DNA from: Xiphydria camelus
Lineage: Eukaryota > Arthropoda > Insecta > Hymenoptera > Xiphydriidae
NCBI GenBank assembly: GCA_963678675.1
Contig: OY783198.1
Location: forward strand, 8,882,012-8,946,011
Direction of reading: 5' to 3'
DNA: 64,000 nt
The translations under genes and the position numbers were made by a program. The notes beneath the pieces are model-generated. The model did no database searches, was not told where the DNA came from, and worked only from the letters and a program-made list of their open reading frames with translations. This document shows positions 1 to 10,597 of this stretch, piece after piece (within the stretch, counting starts at the first letter, position 1; every line of letters begins with the position of its first letter).

Positions 1-480
1 GACCTCGGCGCTCATCTTCCGCCCCGCCGCATCCTCAGATCCCTCATCCCTGCCGGGCGGCTCTTCTCTTTCGTCTCGAGTGAATCAGGGACGTTTTCGC
101 GCGCGAACAACAACACCCGTCGTCCGTCTCCTCCCTCCTTCCTCTCTTTCCGTGCACCGCCCCGCGACGTCTTCCGCTCCTTCCTCTCTCTCTCTCTAGC
201 GCTCGTTTCTCTCGCCGCTGCGGACGGGAGCGCGCCTCTCCGTGTCGCGCACCGGAAACTTGGACGCGAATTCGATTTCGCCTCGCGCCTATCCCTTCGC
301 GCGGACCGCCAATCTCCTCCCTCTTCGAGTGGGCCCGACTCACCGTTCGCTCGCACGGCCGCGCACTGCTTCGCCTCCTCTCTTCGGGGCCCTTTCTCTC
401 TATCCTCTTCGAGCGACCTCGAGCGGGTTCCGGTTTTGCGTTTTCGCGCTCGTTTGTACTCGACAGGTTTAGGCTACGAA
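1..480. other. CpG- and pyrimidine-rich island
   Basis: The stretch is CpG-dense and CT-rich on the plus strand. The open frames here are Arg/Glu/Ser-rich low-complexity readings, so I do not call a gene. It could be the edge of a promoter or an untranslated exon continuing outside the window. No TATA box, initiator or splice signal stands out. Confidence 0.5.
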
Positions 481-1439
481 CTGAAGTAGATCGGTTGCTC
501 TGGAGTATTGTACAGTGTGTACCGTGTGTGTATCTTCTCGTTACCCTTCTCCGCGCCTTCGTCCTCTTTTTCTCTCGCGCTTATCACGCGGTCTCCTCTT
601 AAAATTCGATAAAAATTTCTGTCTGTGCTCGTTAAAAAATGTAGATACTTACAGTTTAATAATATAAATCCCTATGCTTCTTTTTTTTTTAACTTTATTC
701 GCGCGGCTCGCTCGCGCCTTCTTCGATTATCGAGTCGCGAAGGACCTGTCCGCGTTTCCCGTTGTCGTTTCTTCCACGCCGCTGGCGATCGCGTCGTTCT
801 CTTCAACTCGCCGCTTTCAACCAGGGCCGACTTCCTTCGCGCGCGGATCGCTCTAAGTGTAGGTATCGTTATTTCGTCAATGATTAGTAGAAAATGGTAG
901 ATTCTTTGGTTTACGGTCTTTCCGATTTCTCTCGTTCCTCCGTTTCGCTCTTCCGTTTTCCCCTTCTATAATAATTATTCACTTTTCTTCTTCCTTTTTT
1001 TTTATTCGTTTTCGATTTGGCACTGGCGGACTTTTTGTTTCAGATATACTTTGTACACTAGATAGATACTATAGCTCTTATTTCCTTTGTTTCATCTGAA
1101 CCTAAGCTCTTGGGATATCATTCTTCTTTACGACATATAAACACACTAATTACTTCTTTCGCGCTTCGTAAGAAAATATAAATCACTTGTGAGGTTAATG
1201 TGGCTTGTTAGAAGGCGGTTGATTTGTACGATCTGAAACAGAGAAGAGGAACGAGCCCGTTAATGACGTTGCGGTAACTCACCCCCGCGAATGAAAAATT
1301 GCGCGTATACTCAGTAGGTGCGTACGAAGTGAAATAATCGCATGGTATAATTCACAATGAACGCGCGTACAGCGGATGTTCTAAATACACCAATAGTTGC
1401 TCTAAAAATCTACCCTCTGTGTTGGAAAATTGTGATAGA
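481..1439. other. Mixed-composition unique DNA, no feature seen
   Basis: Composition falls from CpG-rich to AT-rich. There are poly-T runs near 680-690 and 995-1005. I found no inverted repeat, repeat copy or convincing frame. Confidence 0.5.
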
Positions 1440-1975
1440 AAATGAAATGAAATGGCGTTATTAATGCCAAAAAGTCATATACGCCATTTTACGCGTTTTT
1501 AGCACTGTAAAAGCCAAAAAAAAAATAAAAGGCTTATATAAAATTTGTTCTCGGAACTGACAGAAATACCTACGTAAAAAAGGTCTACAAATGTTAAAAT
1601 ACATATCCTTAAAACTAAAGGCAAAAGGGCATACAGGATATGGTCGATGCGCCTTTTTGGCATTCAGTTTTTTAAAAATCACAAAAAATAACACCATAAA
1701 GAGATTTCGATACGTATACAAGTATAAGATTGATACGCCTTCTGGCATTAGTTTTCGTGATTTTTCGAAAACTTAATGCCAAAAGGACGTATAGACTAAA
1801 ACCTATGCGCACTTTTACTTTCAAGTTTTCAAATACTTTTTTCACTTTATTTATTCGTACTTGGGCTAATCTGATTGAATACAAAAAATGTTTATACGCC
1901 TTTTGGCTTTATAAAGGCACTTTTTGGCGCATACGACTCTTTTTGACATTAGTGATGCGAAATAATTCCAACTTA
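1440..1975. mobile_element. Composite fold-back element Y with repeated GCCAAAAGGCGTAT-type stems
   Basis: The outer arms pair: the left starts AATGCCAAAAAGTCATATACGCC-like and the right reads GGCGCATACGACTC...GACATTAG. Inside are three more stems carrying the same word, a TGCCA(A/G)AAGG core followed by CGTAT, for example near 1650-1672, 1733-1748 and 1775-1793. The block looks like repeated insertion or duplication of one small hairpin transposon. No coding capacity is seen. The word recurs in hairpin X at 26690. Confidence 0.55.
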
Positions 1976-2783
1976 ATTCGAGCAATTGCAATTTAAAAAT
2001 AGTTGTAATATAAAAATAGATAGATATACGGGGAATTCTCTCGTAGCAGCGTCAACAGTTCCGATTTTTCGAAGCATCGTTTGAATAGTTTTTAAAAATA
2101 ATGATTATAAAAAATATATATAAACTATATATAAAAACTATGCAGTATATTTAAAGAATTCACGACAACAGATCATACTAGAGAATCCATAAAGAAACTA
2201 CGTTACAGTTTTCAAGAAAAATGCATTTCCCGATTATCCAATTTGTAGCTATTCATCTATAAAAATCTTTCAAGGTTCTCTGCGTATCGTAAATCCTAAA
2301 CAGGAAAACTGACAATGTTTCCATGCCTGTAAGGCAAAACGAGACATGAATAAACGTGACATTTGTCATCGTTTCGGAATTACAGCCAAAGAAAAAAAAG
2401 TCAAACCACTTCCCAACCCACGATAAAACACTGCTCGCAATATCGTCATTCCACCCTGTCCCGCGGCAACGGGTCGAATCGCTCGCAAACCAAAATCCCC
2501 TCCCCTCCCGATTCCGTTTGAAACAATACGAACACCCGCTGTACACCACGACGCTAATACATTCGCGTAGTACAACGCACTTTTTCGGCAACGTCGTTCG
2601 TTCGCTATTATCGTTGCGTTCACCCCCTCTCGCATTCCCCTTGGAAGCACCCCCTCCCTCCCCGCGACATTTAACACTCACATCGAGACAAAAAAAATCT
2701 GTAAAACGTTCGTCAAAAGTAAAAACGCCGCGCGAAAAGGGCGGGACAGGGCATCACGTCGATGTCTCCTCTCGATCGACGTA
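1976..2783. other. AT-rich then C-rich unique DNA, no gene
   Basis: Positions 1976-2345 are AT-rich, with a TATATAAA-like run near 2112-2140. Positions 2346-2760 are C-rich on the plus strand. A 160-codon plus frame crosses 2356-2838, but its end runs into transposon A1, so I treat it as chance. Confidence 0.4.
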
Positions 2784-2831
2784 CACTGAGAAAAATAAAT
2801 TGGTTAAGATGACAAAACGCATCTGGTTAGC

Positions 2832-3060
2832 CTATTAGCGCTCGTTGGCAACTTTAGTTGTCGACCAATTTCTTCTTTGAGGCATTGGATTAAGAATTTT
2901 CATGTTCTTTGAAAAATTTCTCAAGAAAGCTTAATTTTATATTACCTATTTGAAAAAAATACAACTTCTGAAACAAATTCATAAACATTTCAAAAACGAT
3001 TAATTGAATCTCTCCAGACAAAAATTGTTTGACAACTGAAAATGATTGAGCATTAATGGG
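2832..3060. mobile_element. piggyBac-like MITE nested in A1
   Basis: It interrupts family A between CATCTGGTTA and AACGAG. Its ends are CCTATTAGCGCTC and the complement CCCATTAATGCTC. TTAA abuts the right end and TTAG, a one-base change, abuts the left. A TTAA target and CCC-starting ends are the piggyBac pattern. There is no transposase frame. Confidence 0.55.
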
Positions 3061-3129
3061 TTAAACGAGTTTAGTTATCCTAATCAAAATACTAGTACTT
3101 AAGTTTATCCAAATATTTGAATATTCTAA

Positions 3130-3365
3130 TTGAGCCGTTCGCTGCGACAACTTAAGTCGAATTAAGGTTTTTTAATAAATTTATCGATTTTTACGTCCAG
3201 CGCCATATCAACTATACGGCAGTATAAGTTACAGGGTTTTCGGAATTAACCGGAAATCTTGTAACTTATACTGCACGTAGTTGATATGACGCTGGACGTG
3301 GAAATTAATAAATCTATAACAAAAGCATAACTCGACTTAAGTTGTTGTTGCAGTGAACGACTGAA
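3130..3365. mobile_element. Nested hairpin element in A1
   Basis: It interrupts family A within ATTCTAA/TTACATG. The end arms are TTGAGCCGTTCGCTGCGAC and complement TTCAGTCGTTCACTGCAAC, both continuing into CAACTTAAGTCGA. A second inner stem pairs ACGTCCAGCGCCATATCAAC (3192-3211) with its complement (3279-3299). The whole 236 bp can fold. No coding is seen. Confidence 0.65.
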
Positions 3366-3490
3366 TTACATGTCTGGTTACTCTAACCAGAAAATAGTCA
3401 GTCTAACGAAACACAGATGGAGAGAGGATCCATATTTCAGCAAACGGTTTGGTTATGATCTCCAAAATTTTGGTTTGATTGACCAGATTG

Positions 3491-4258
3491 TACGCCAAAT
3501 TTTCCGATCCAATTATTGATATCCATTCACGGAACGTATACGCGCGCGCGCGCGTGGCCACGCTTTCTCGTAGGCGCCGTCGCCGTCGCCGCCTCCGCCG
3601 CACGCAAGTCGGGAGAATGTGTTATAGGTCTTGCTCGCGGTGGTCATGGCGCCAAGGCTACTATTACGTTTGCCGGGCACACACCTACTCGCGCCGCGCC
3701 GCGCCGCGCTCTCGCTTTGATATCCGTAAATGTTGCGTCCGTCCGTAGATGCTTCATTCACCTATACCGCCGCGGTAGCGACGGCTGCGAGCGCGGCTCG
3801 AGCGTGGGAAAACGCGGTGAGCGCCGGGGGATCGGCGCGAAGTTCCGCCGAAACGACGGCGCGGCGCGATCGATACCCGGCGCGCGTATTCGCACATTTT
3901 TCTCGCAGTCGCGCTTCCTACCGCCAGGCGTGGCGCGCGAGCTCTCTCGACCACTACGTCACGCGCAGCGACGGCTACGAACCGGTGCGCGAGACGCGGA
4001 AGTTCGAGGGGGTTTCCGTAGCGTCGACGGTCGTACGGAGGAGCGGGGGACGACGAAAATTGGTATTCGAATTGCGAGAGAGCGATGCGAGAGGATGGCA
4101 GATGGAGCGATTCGGTCGAAGCCTCGTGGAAGAGGCGGAAACGAGCGAAAGCTTTCGATGAGGGTGTTCTCGATATTTCTCACCTCGAAAATAAAATGAG
4201 ATGAACGAAGGAAAAGTGCGGCATTTTCTAATTTTCTACGATTTTCCACGGCATACAT
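3491..4258. other. CpG island with (CG)n tract
   Basis: A (CG)n tract lies at about 3539-3555, followed by about 600 bp of very CpG-rich DNA containing GCCGCG-type words. A 227-codon plus frame (3516-4199) is Arg/Ala/Gly-rich and matches no family I know. It is likely an open artefact of GC-rich DNA. This is a candidate promoter or untranslated exon. Confidence 0.45.
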
Positions 4259-4478
4259 GGAATAAAAGTGAGATAAACGCCCCAATTTCTGTTTGACTTT
4301 GAACGCGTTTATCTCGAAACGCAGTGGAGATATGCGAAAAATGTAGAACAGCTTTTTCATAGTAAAAATATAGACAATAATTTTTTATTTGAACTCCTCT
4401 TCGATATCTGCAGCCGATTTCGAGATAATCAATTTTGAACTCACACTTCAACCGGAGCGTCTGTCCCACTTCTACCCC
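4259..4478 (+). mobile_element. Repeat family AC, copy 1
   Basis: It aligns base by base, in inverted orientation, with 10371-10597. Shared words include AACGCAGTGGAGATATGCG/ACACAGTGGAGATGTACG, AAAAATGTAGA, TTTTTTATTTGAAC and CTTCGATATCT. The ends are inverted: GGAATAAAAGTGAGATAAACG against complement GGGTAGAAGTGGGACAGACG. No coding is seen. Confidence 0.65.
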
Positions 4479-5365
4479 ATAACCTACGAAAGCTACATTC
4501 GACGCGCGTCGTTTCGATCCGTCGCTAGAAACTACCGCGCGTCGCCGGGCCTCTGTGAAATATCGATCGCTCTATAGCTCTCTCTTTCTCTCTCTCTCTG
4601 TATGTGCTATGTGCAAGCTCCGCTCTATGTACACCCGCGGGTGTACATAGAGCGGAGCTTGCCGCGGGAGAGAGAGCGAGCGAGCGAGCGAGATGTGAAC
4701 GCGGAGAGGCGAGCGAAAAGTGAGAGTGAGAGAGATGGGAACGACGAGAGCGAGTATATAACCGGTTACATGGAGAGCTTTACACGGGCGAGACACATGC
4801 ATACGAAGAGTCGGATGTACACGCTGGCCCGCGCGCGTAGGTATATAGAGCTCAGCTCGCTCTCGCTCCGTCTCTCCCTCTACTCGCGCGCCGAGCGTCG
4901 CCCCGTCTCGCTCGTCCGCGTTCTCGCTCGCTGTAATAGCTTTACAGCTGTGGACGTCGGCGGGGCTTTCGCTATCGCTGGAAACTTGCACTGTCGTTCG
5001 GCACTCTCGCTTGCGCAAAGCTCGACGCGCGACGGAGAAAGCGCGGCGGGGAGACGGGTCGCGGTCGAAGGGCGCGCGACGGAGAGAGCGAGAGTGACCG
5101 AGAGCGCGAGCGCGCCAGAGGGCGCGGGAGGGACGCGAACGGCCGAGAGAAAGGGAGAGTCTGTTTACCGTGAAACGCGGTAGCTTTTGACGGCTATTAT
5201 TAATTCGCCGAGGAGTATATACGCGCGTGAAAGTCCAAGGACCTCTCCGCGGCGCGAGTGTCGGAGTAGGCGACGGATGGAAGTCGAATTCGGGGGGAAG
5301 GAGAATTTGTCGGGTCTCCCTCTGCAGCTTCCGAGGAGAGGATGTTGCGCGCGACCTTTCTAAGC
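4479..5365. other. CpG/GAGA-rich island around a perfect palindrome
   Basis: It is CT-rich left of the palindrome (4577-4600) and GA/GAGC-rich right of it (4667-4745). It is then CpG-rich to about 5180. A TATATAA word lies at 4755-4761 and another TATATA near 5216, but neither has an initiator at the right spacing. Long frames here are simple-sequence readings. Confidence 0.45.
4614..4661. repeat. Perfect 48-bp palindrome without spacer
   Basis: The left arm CAAGCTCCGCTCTATG + TACACCCG is followed directly by its exact reverse complement. The centre is CCCG|CGGG at 4637/4638. All 24 base pairs match. It sits between a CT tract and a GA tract, so the symmetry continues loosely outside. Confidence 0.95.
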
Positions 5366-6016
5366 TACGGTGTTTAGCAGAAAGTGAAAAAAAAATTCCC
5401 CGACTTCCAGATTTTCCAGTCTGAAGCAGTTAAGTTTCCCTGACTGCTACGGGTACACTGAGAAAAATAACCTGGTCAATCAAGCCAAAATCCTGGAGAT
5501 CATAACCAAACCGTTTGATGACATATGGATCCTCTCCATCTTATGTTATTTTGATTAGAATAACTAGACTTGTTAAACCAAATGTGTTTCGTTATTTTAA
5601 CCAAGTTATTTTTTTCAGTGTATAGATCAAGTATAAAGAATTTACGCATCGATCATTTTTCGTCGAATGGATAAATTAACTGTTATAATATTCACAGAAC
5701 GGGTTACGACAGCTGAGAAATAAACATTAAGACAATTTAATTTTGTCAAATTATATTATTATTTAAAGGTTTTTTTTGGAACAAGAAAGAACTTCGATAC
5801 GTTAGATACATACATATACACACATGTGGAACACTTTTTTAGATTTCTATGTAAATTGTTAAAAATTTCAACAAACTAGAAGTCAAGCTGTTTGAAAAAT
5901 TTGAGTATTTTTTAAAATTCCAGAAAAATTTTTATTTTCCCCGACTTTGCCTTGACCCACATAATTCCCTGACAATTCCAGGTTGTCCAGAATTCCCTGA
6001 TCGCCGGACACCGTGC
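5366..6016. mobile_element. Degenerate dispersed repeat with TTCCCTGAC / TTCCAGGT words, interrupted by A2
   Basis: The inner flanks carry alternating CCCGACTTCCAG, TTTCCCTGACTG, ATTCCCTGACAATTCC and AGGTTGTCCAG words. The outer ends are loosely inverted: CTACGGTGTTTAGCA and complement CTAGCACGGTGTCC. The same word set occurs in the composite at 44421-45713. It is possibly hAT-like by its end, but I see no 8-bp duplication. Confidence 0.4.
5456..5620 (+). mobile_element. MITE family A, copy 2
   Basis: The ends are CACTGAGAAAAATAAC and TTATTTTTTTCAGTG, with TA on both sides (5454-5455, 5621-5622). The interior has CAAAATCCTGGAGATCATAA, CCAAACCGTTTG and TATGGATCCTC. It is shorter than the copy at 48674 because the middle is deleted. 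Confidence 0.9.
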
Positions 6017-6035
6017 TAGACGCGTTGCGGAGACA

Positions 6036-6211
6036 CACTGAGAAAAATAACTCGGTCAGTTTAATCAAAATCCTGGAGATGACGACCAAACCGTTTGGTG
6101 AAATATGGATCTTCCATCTGTTTGGTTTGATTGACCAATTTTTGGTTAGAATAACTTAACGCGTCAAACTAGGTGCGTTTCGTCGTTTTAACCTAATTAT
6201 TTTTCTCAGTG
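6036..6211 (+). mobile_element. MITE family A, copy 3, flanked by CA rather than TA
   Basis: The ends are CACTGAGAAAAATAAC and TTATTTTTCTCAGTG. The flanking dinucleotides are CA (6034-6035) and CA (6212-6213), an identical pair that is not TA. The interior has ACCAAACCGTTTGGTGAAAT and TTGGTTAGAATAAC. Confidence 0.9.
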
Positions 6212-6708
6212 CACCTTCGACGAACGAGACGCCCGCCGCCGCAGTCGTAGCACAAGCAGTTGAACTTTCCTCGTGGCCGTCCATAAATCGTCTGCACTGA
6301 ATACCGCGAACTTTAGTCTTTAAAGGTCGCGAAACTCGGCGCCGCGACATTGCATGGTCGTAAAGCGATAATCTATTGCTCGCGATTAGACGCCGCCGCC
6401 CGCACCATTGTGCGTGTACGCGCGAGGAAAGCGCGATCGGGGAAAATCAGTGGAGAGCGCGCGGAAGGGAATATGACGTATCGTGCGTTCTCGTTGCTTT
6501 TTTTTGGAAGGGAGAGGTAGAAAAAACGTTGACTACCATTTTTTGTATCGTTATAGGGCCATACATTATCGCGGGTGACACTAGTTTTCTGTGGCGTGGA
6601 ACGGGAGACTGGCGGTCGTATCGCGACTGGGAAAAACGCAGTCGACGCTTTTCCGTTGATGTTATTAAGAAGGATTGGAATAGCGTGTCGTGAAGAAAGC
6701 TATACGTA
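6212..6708. other. Unique DNA, moderately CpG-rich, no gene
   Basis: It lies between A3 and C1. A 105-codon plus frame (6376-6693) has no recognisable domain. No repeat or palindrome is seen. Confidence 0.4.
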
Positions 6709-6839
6709 CAAGAAAAAAAGAATTTTGTACAAAGTAGTCAATAAATGGAGTAATTAGTGATGTTTCACATAGGAAACTGAGAGAAAAATGTATTATAGTA
6801 CCGTTGTGTGTACATTGTAAATACCTATCTTTCACTGCA

Positions 6840-7291
6840 CACGAAGAAAAATAATTGGTGCCAAAAAAATGTTTTCTTCAATCGAAAGCATGATATAATT
6901 CCAGAATCAAGACGTGGTTTTTTTCGTGCAAGAAAATATTCGTTAGGCTCGAGTAATTAAGCAGTAAGTACACTCAAAAAAATTTGGCCACAACTAGAAA
7001 ATTATAGTAATTGCAGTGATAATTTTCTTCGCAATAGCAAGAATTCTTGCTACGCTAGCAATATTGTTCTAGTTGTCACCAAATAATGTCTGAGGCAGCC
7101 AGAAATAAAGCTGGATTAGCTAAATATTTGTTTCAGTGTAAGCGGAACGAATCTCTTGTTCCAATGAAGATATTCTTGAATCAAATATATTCTTCTAACC
7201 AAGAATTTGTATTCTTAAAAATTTGTCTGATCATAATATGTTCTTGAGTAAAGACATATTTTTTTGACACTTCCAATTATGTCTCTCATTG
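6840..7291 (-). mobile_element. MITE family B, copy 1, nested in C1 and itself interrupted
   Basis: It starts CACGAAGAAAAATAATTGG and ends with a CCAATTATGTCTCTCATTG decayed end. CA flanks both sides (6838-6839, 7292-7293). The interior ATGTTTTCTT...CAAGACGTGG...GCAAGAAAATATT...GTTCCAATGAAGATATTC matches the copies at 13676, 16828 and 21190. Confidence 0.8.
6971..7138. mobile_element. Element D nested in B1
   Basis: TA flanks both sides (6969-6970, 7139-7140). Ends are CACTCAAAAAAATTTGG and ...ATATTTGTTTCAGTG. The inner stem includes ACAACTAGAA...TTCTAGTTGT. It is absent from other B copies at this point, where GCTCGAGTAATT runs into the next B segment. Confidence 0.75.
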
Positions 7292-7503
7292 CAAGAACTA
7301 CAATTCAACGTAGCACTCATATATATTTGTATGTAATACATTAGTGGGGTACCATTGGCTGTAGAACATCTTGAATATAGCTATGAATGTAAAATTAATA
7401 TTTATTTGACGTAGTAGCAGTTACAACGTGCAATGATTGCTATGTAAAATATCACTAATAACTCCATTAATTGAGTACTCGGTACAAAATCCTTTTTTCC
7501 GTA

Positions 7504-8108
7504 TACTCGTGTCTCGTTATTTTCGGACGTTTATGCAAAATGAAGCTTTTTTACAAAGTATTTGTACCTAAGTATACTTCATGAGTGAAAAATAACATTG
7601 CTCCAAATTGAAAACGAACAACGTATCATTGCTGGGAAAGCAAAGTCGAGCGAAGCAAAACCTTTCGTCTGCTTCGCTCATCGCGATGGCAAATTCTAGG
7701 GAAATAACGCTTGCGTAACGTATTATAATTTTAAAGAAAAAAAAAAGTAACACCAGTACCAATCGACACAACTCCATTTACTCCGCGCCGCACGCGACCC
7801 CCAGCGCGAGAATAACCCCGAAAATCGCGCTTCGAAAAATCCCTCCACGCGGCCCTCTCCCTTTTAATATTTACAATGCTCCCCGTTAAAAGAGTCTCCG
7901 TGCACGAGTACCTACTCTTTTTTTTTTCGACCTTTAAAAACGAGTCCACACATAGCGCGATCCCATAAAGCACGATGGACAGAGAGAGGGTTGACGCGCG
8001 CGAGCCCTCCCTCCCCATACACCGGCAGGTTTTACTACCCTTATTTGACCCTCTCCCGCGCATGCATCTCGCCGTTAAAAAATGGTGGAAAATAAAAACG
8101 CGCGATTC

Positions 8109-8149
<41 letters not shown>

Positions 8150-8708
8150 TCGACAAATCGAGGATGAAAACGACGAGGGGGAGGTGAAGGAGGAACCCGT
8201 AGAGATGTAGCGATGGACGCGCGCGAGTGACGAAAAGGGTGGAATTGGAAATGCGTTGATTTCTCACGGCTTTGCGGGTGTAATCTCGTTTTTTATGGTC
8301 GCTTTTCTCCTCCTCCCAGGATTAAAATCATTTCCGCTGGACCGTCGTCGCCTGTATGCCGGAATTCCCGCGCCCGGACTCCTCTCTCTCTCTCTCTCTC
8401 CCGCGGAAACCGCCGCGTCCTCGTTCGAAAGCGAATCGCGATAGTTTCGGGAGAACGCGGCCCGAGAGAGCGGACCTAAATAAGGGCCGATCGATCGTTC
8501 TCCTCCTCCTCATCCAACGAAATTCCCGCCATTTTGAAGCCTACCTACTCTCCTCTCGCTGCATCGCGCGGCCACGGCTCGGGCCGTTGCACTGGCCGAT
8601 TAGATCGCGACTGCAGGCGCCGGCCAATTCGCATTCGAATACGGTATTTCGCCAGGAAAAAAAATGTTCATATTTTTAAGTTCAATTCATAATCTGTATA
8701 CATATCGT
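7504..8708. other. Unique DNA with (TC)n tracts, no gene
   Basis: It holds (TC)n at 8112-8145 and 8383-8401. AT-rich DNA grades into CpG-rich DNA. The 178-codon minus frame (7731-8267) includes the translated GA repeat and is not credible. No element copy is recognised. Confidence 0.4.
8112..8145. repeat. (TC)n microsatellite
   Basis: It is an uninterrupted run of about 17 TC units following a CGCGATTCCGT flank. Confidence 0.95.
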
Positions 8709-8935
8709 GGGTATACTGCGAAAAGTGACCAAGTCAAAAATCAACTTGGTCACTTTTTACTGTATTACTATCAGTCCTGTGGACTTGGTTATATATCCGC
8801 AGTGTGAAAATAAACTGAAAATATTTAAGTTTATTTTGACACTGCGGATATATGACCAAGTCCATAGGACTGATAGTAATACAGTAAAAAGTGACCAAGT
8901 TGATTTTTGACCTGGTCACTTTTCGCAGTATACCC
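8709..8935. mobile_element. Near-perfect 220-bp fold-back element U
   Basis: The left arm runs GGGTATACTGCGAAAAGTGA...CTATCAGTCC and on to TAAACT. The right arm is its complement with only a few mismatches over about 108 bp and almost no loop. Each arm also contains a smaller stem, GTGACCAAGT/ACTTGGTCAC. TA occurs at both outer edges. The high arm identity suggests a recent insertion or arm correction. Confidence 0.85.
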
Positions 8936-9984
8936 ATGACATTCGATATCACATGACGAAGAAAATGTCCGAAAGAAAAATTATTCGCTGAGTTATAAGC
9001 GCGTTTCTGTCTGCTGAATTATGACGTCATCGAAGAACCGTCAAAAGAGACGCATTTGTGCCAAGCAACGAGTGCGAGAGAGACAGATTTACTGAACGAT
9101 GACGTGTGCTGCATTTCTAAAGATTGTTTTACGACTTAAATAAGGCCGAAAATGAGAATATATACGGGGTAAATAATGTTTTCAAAATTTTTCGAATCAT
9201 TAAAAAAAATCAGTCAACTACCCTATTCTAACCGCCGCGCCGCCGCCGTCGCCGCCGGCGTCTAGCCGCACGCGACTCGGCTCGATCGCTTGCGCCGAGA
9301 AAAGAAAGTTTAGCGCTCTCCTCGTGCGAATATCGCGCTCCTTCGGCCGAGTTCCCGAGCCGAGCCTCTCCCCCCTCCCCCCGCATCGTAGCTGCAGATG
9401 CTCCGACGTTGCACTTTCGCTGAATCGACCGTAGCGAACGCACAAAAATTCAATACCTCGCGCGTCGCGAGTCCGTAGCAGCCCTGGCGTGCGCTCGTGA
9501 GCGCTATACTCGGTGCGACGAAACGACGCGCGCTGGGAATTTTTTTTCGCGCGCGAGCGAGGAAACATTTATGGCTTTTGACTCGGTCGACTCTGCGATG
9601 GAAAATTCGACGGGGATAAATCGTAGGAGCGATGAGCGGTGTATCAATCGTGCTTCTGAGTGATAAGTCGAAAATGTCTAACGGTATCGCTCGAAGCTGT
9701 GATTACGACTGCGTAAAAGAGCGCACGGAGAAAATATCTCGACACTGTTTCTGTTGTAATGAAAGAAAACGGTGCAGAGAGTCAATTTATCACGACCGAG
9801 TACAGCGCGTTAGTATTGTAACAAATACGATAATCGGGCTTGTAAAGTTGATAGCAAGGTATATGAGTATGAAAATGAACGCCAGGCCGTTGCAATTATA
9901 ATGCACACCGATGTGCATATTTCAAAATAAATCAGTCTCATTATTCAGCGTATGAAAGTGATTATTTGCACACTGTACTGCTTG
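8936..9984. other. Unique DNA with CpG island 9225-9560
   Basis: The island has GCCGCCGTCGCCGCCG-type words at 9233-9260 and GCGCGCGAG runs. The 9218-9568 minus frame is low-complexity. The 89-codon frame 9632-9901 (plus) is unrecognised. No element ends are seen. Confidence 0.4.
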
Positions 9985-10223
9985 CACTGAGAAAAAGAAT
10001 TTAGTTAAAATGACAAAACGCATCTGGTTGAACGAGCTTAGTTACTCTGACCAAAATACTAGTAAGTTGAACCAAATATTTAGTTATTCTAACTACATGT
10101 CTAGTTATTCTAACCAGAAAATGGTCAGTGTAACCAAACAGATCGAGGATCCAGATTTCATCAAACGTTTTGGTTGTGATCTCCAGGAATTTAGTTAAAT
10201 TCAGCAGGTTATTTTTCTCAGTG
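9985..10223 (-). mobile_element. MITE family A, copy 4, full length, TG target
   Basis: Ends are CACTGAGAAAAAGAATTTAG and TTATTTTTCTCAGTG, flanked by TG (9983-9984) and TG (10224-10225). It is a complete reference copy: AAATGACAAAACGCATCTGG, AACCAAATATTTAGTTATTC, TAACCAGAAAATGGTCAGT, GATTTCATCAAACG, GATCTCCAGGA. Confidence 0.92.
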
Positions 10224-10370
10224 TGCAATTTTCAAATGATTCTTTATGTAGAACTGAAAATAATTTCCGAAAACAAACGAAAAAGTTCATATTTATAAAT
10301 GTTAATAAATAACGAAATAATCACGGATGAAACAAATATCACTGTAAGATGAATATCCTGTATTCACAGA

Positions 10371-10597
10371 ATATAAAAGTAGGATAAAAGACATAGAGAG
10401 GTTGAAGAGCAAGTTCAAAATCGATTACCTTGGAATCAATTGCTGAGATATCGAAGAAAAGTTTAAATAAAAAATATTTCCCTATATTCTTACTCCAAAT
10501 AAGTTACTCTACATTTTTCGTACATCTCCACTGTGTTTTGAGATAATTGCGCTCAAAGTTAAAAAGAAACTAAGGCATCTATCCTTCTTTTATTTCA
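10371..10597 (-). mobile_element. Repeat family AC, copy 2
   Basis: Its reverse complement aligns across its whole length with 4259-4478. It ends in TATAAAAGTAGGATAAAAG and complement TGAAATAAAAGAAGGATAGA. No target duplication is clear. Confidence 0.65.

Larger units (their letters stand above)
2784..3490 (-). mobile_element. MITE family A, copy 1, carrying two nested insertions
   Basis: It starts CACTGAGAAAAATAAA after TA. The interior reads GACAAAACGCATCTGG...TTATTCTAACCAG...GGATCCATATTTCA..AAACGGTTTGG, as in the uninterrupted copy at 9985. The right end is decayed and lacks TTATTTTTCTCAGTG. Removing the two nested elements restores the family-A order, which supports both insertions. Confidence 0.75.
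6709..7503 (+). mobile_element. MITE family C, copy 1, containing B1 and D
   Basis: It is flanked by TA (6707-6708, 7504-7505). The left arm AAAGAATTTTGTACAAAGTA, then GTCAATAAATGGAGTAATTA, pairs with the right arm ending CTCGGTACAAAATCC. Interior words (TTGTAAATACCTATCTTTCA, TATGTAATACATTAG, ATGTTGTTATGAAT-like) match copy 2 at 13576. Subtracting B1 leaves a family-C element of about 340 bp. Confidence 0.8.

Noticed and set aside
3516..4199. 227-codon plus frame
   Set aside because: Arg/Ala/Gly-rich reading of a CpG island with other long frames overlapping on both strands. No domain or codon-usage signal.
4750..4790. TATATAA word at 4755 as a promoter
   Set aside because: No CAGT-type initiator lies 28-32 bp downstream, and the region is simple-sequence rich.
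4572..5018. Matching peptide words on both strands (APLYVHPRVYIERSL)
   Set aside because: They arise because both strands of the perfect 48-bp palindrome read the same. This is not evidence of coding.
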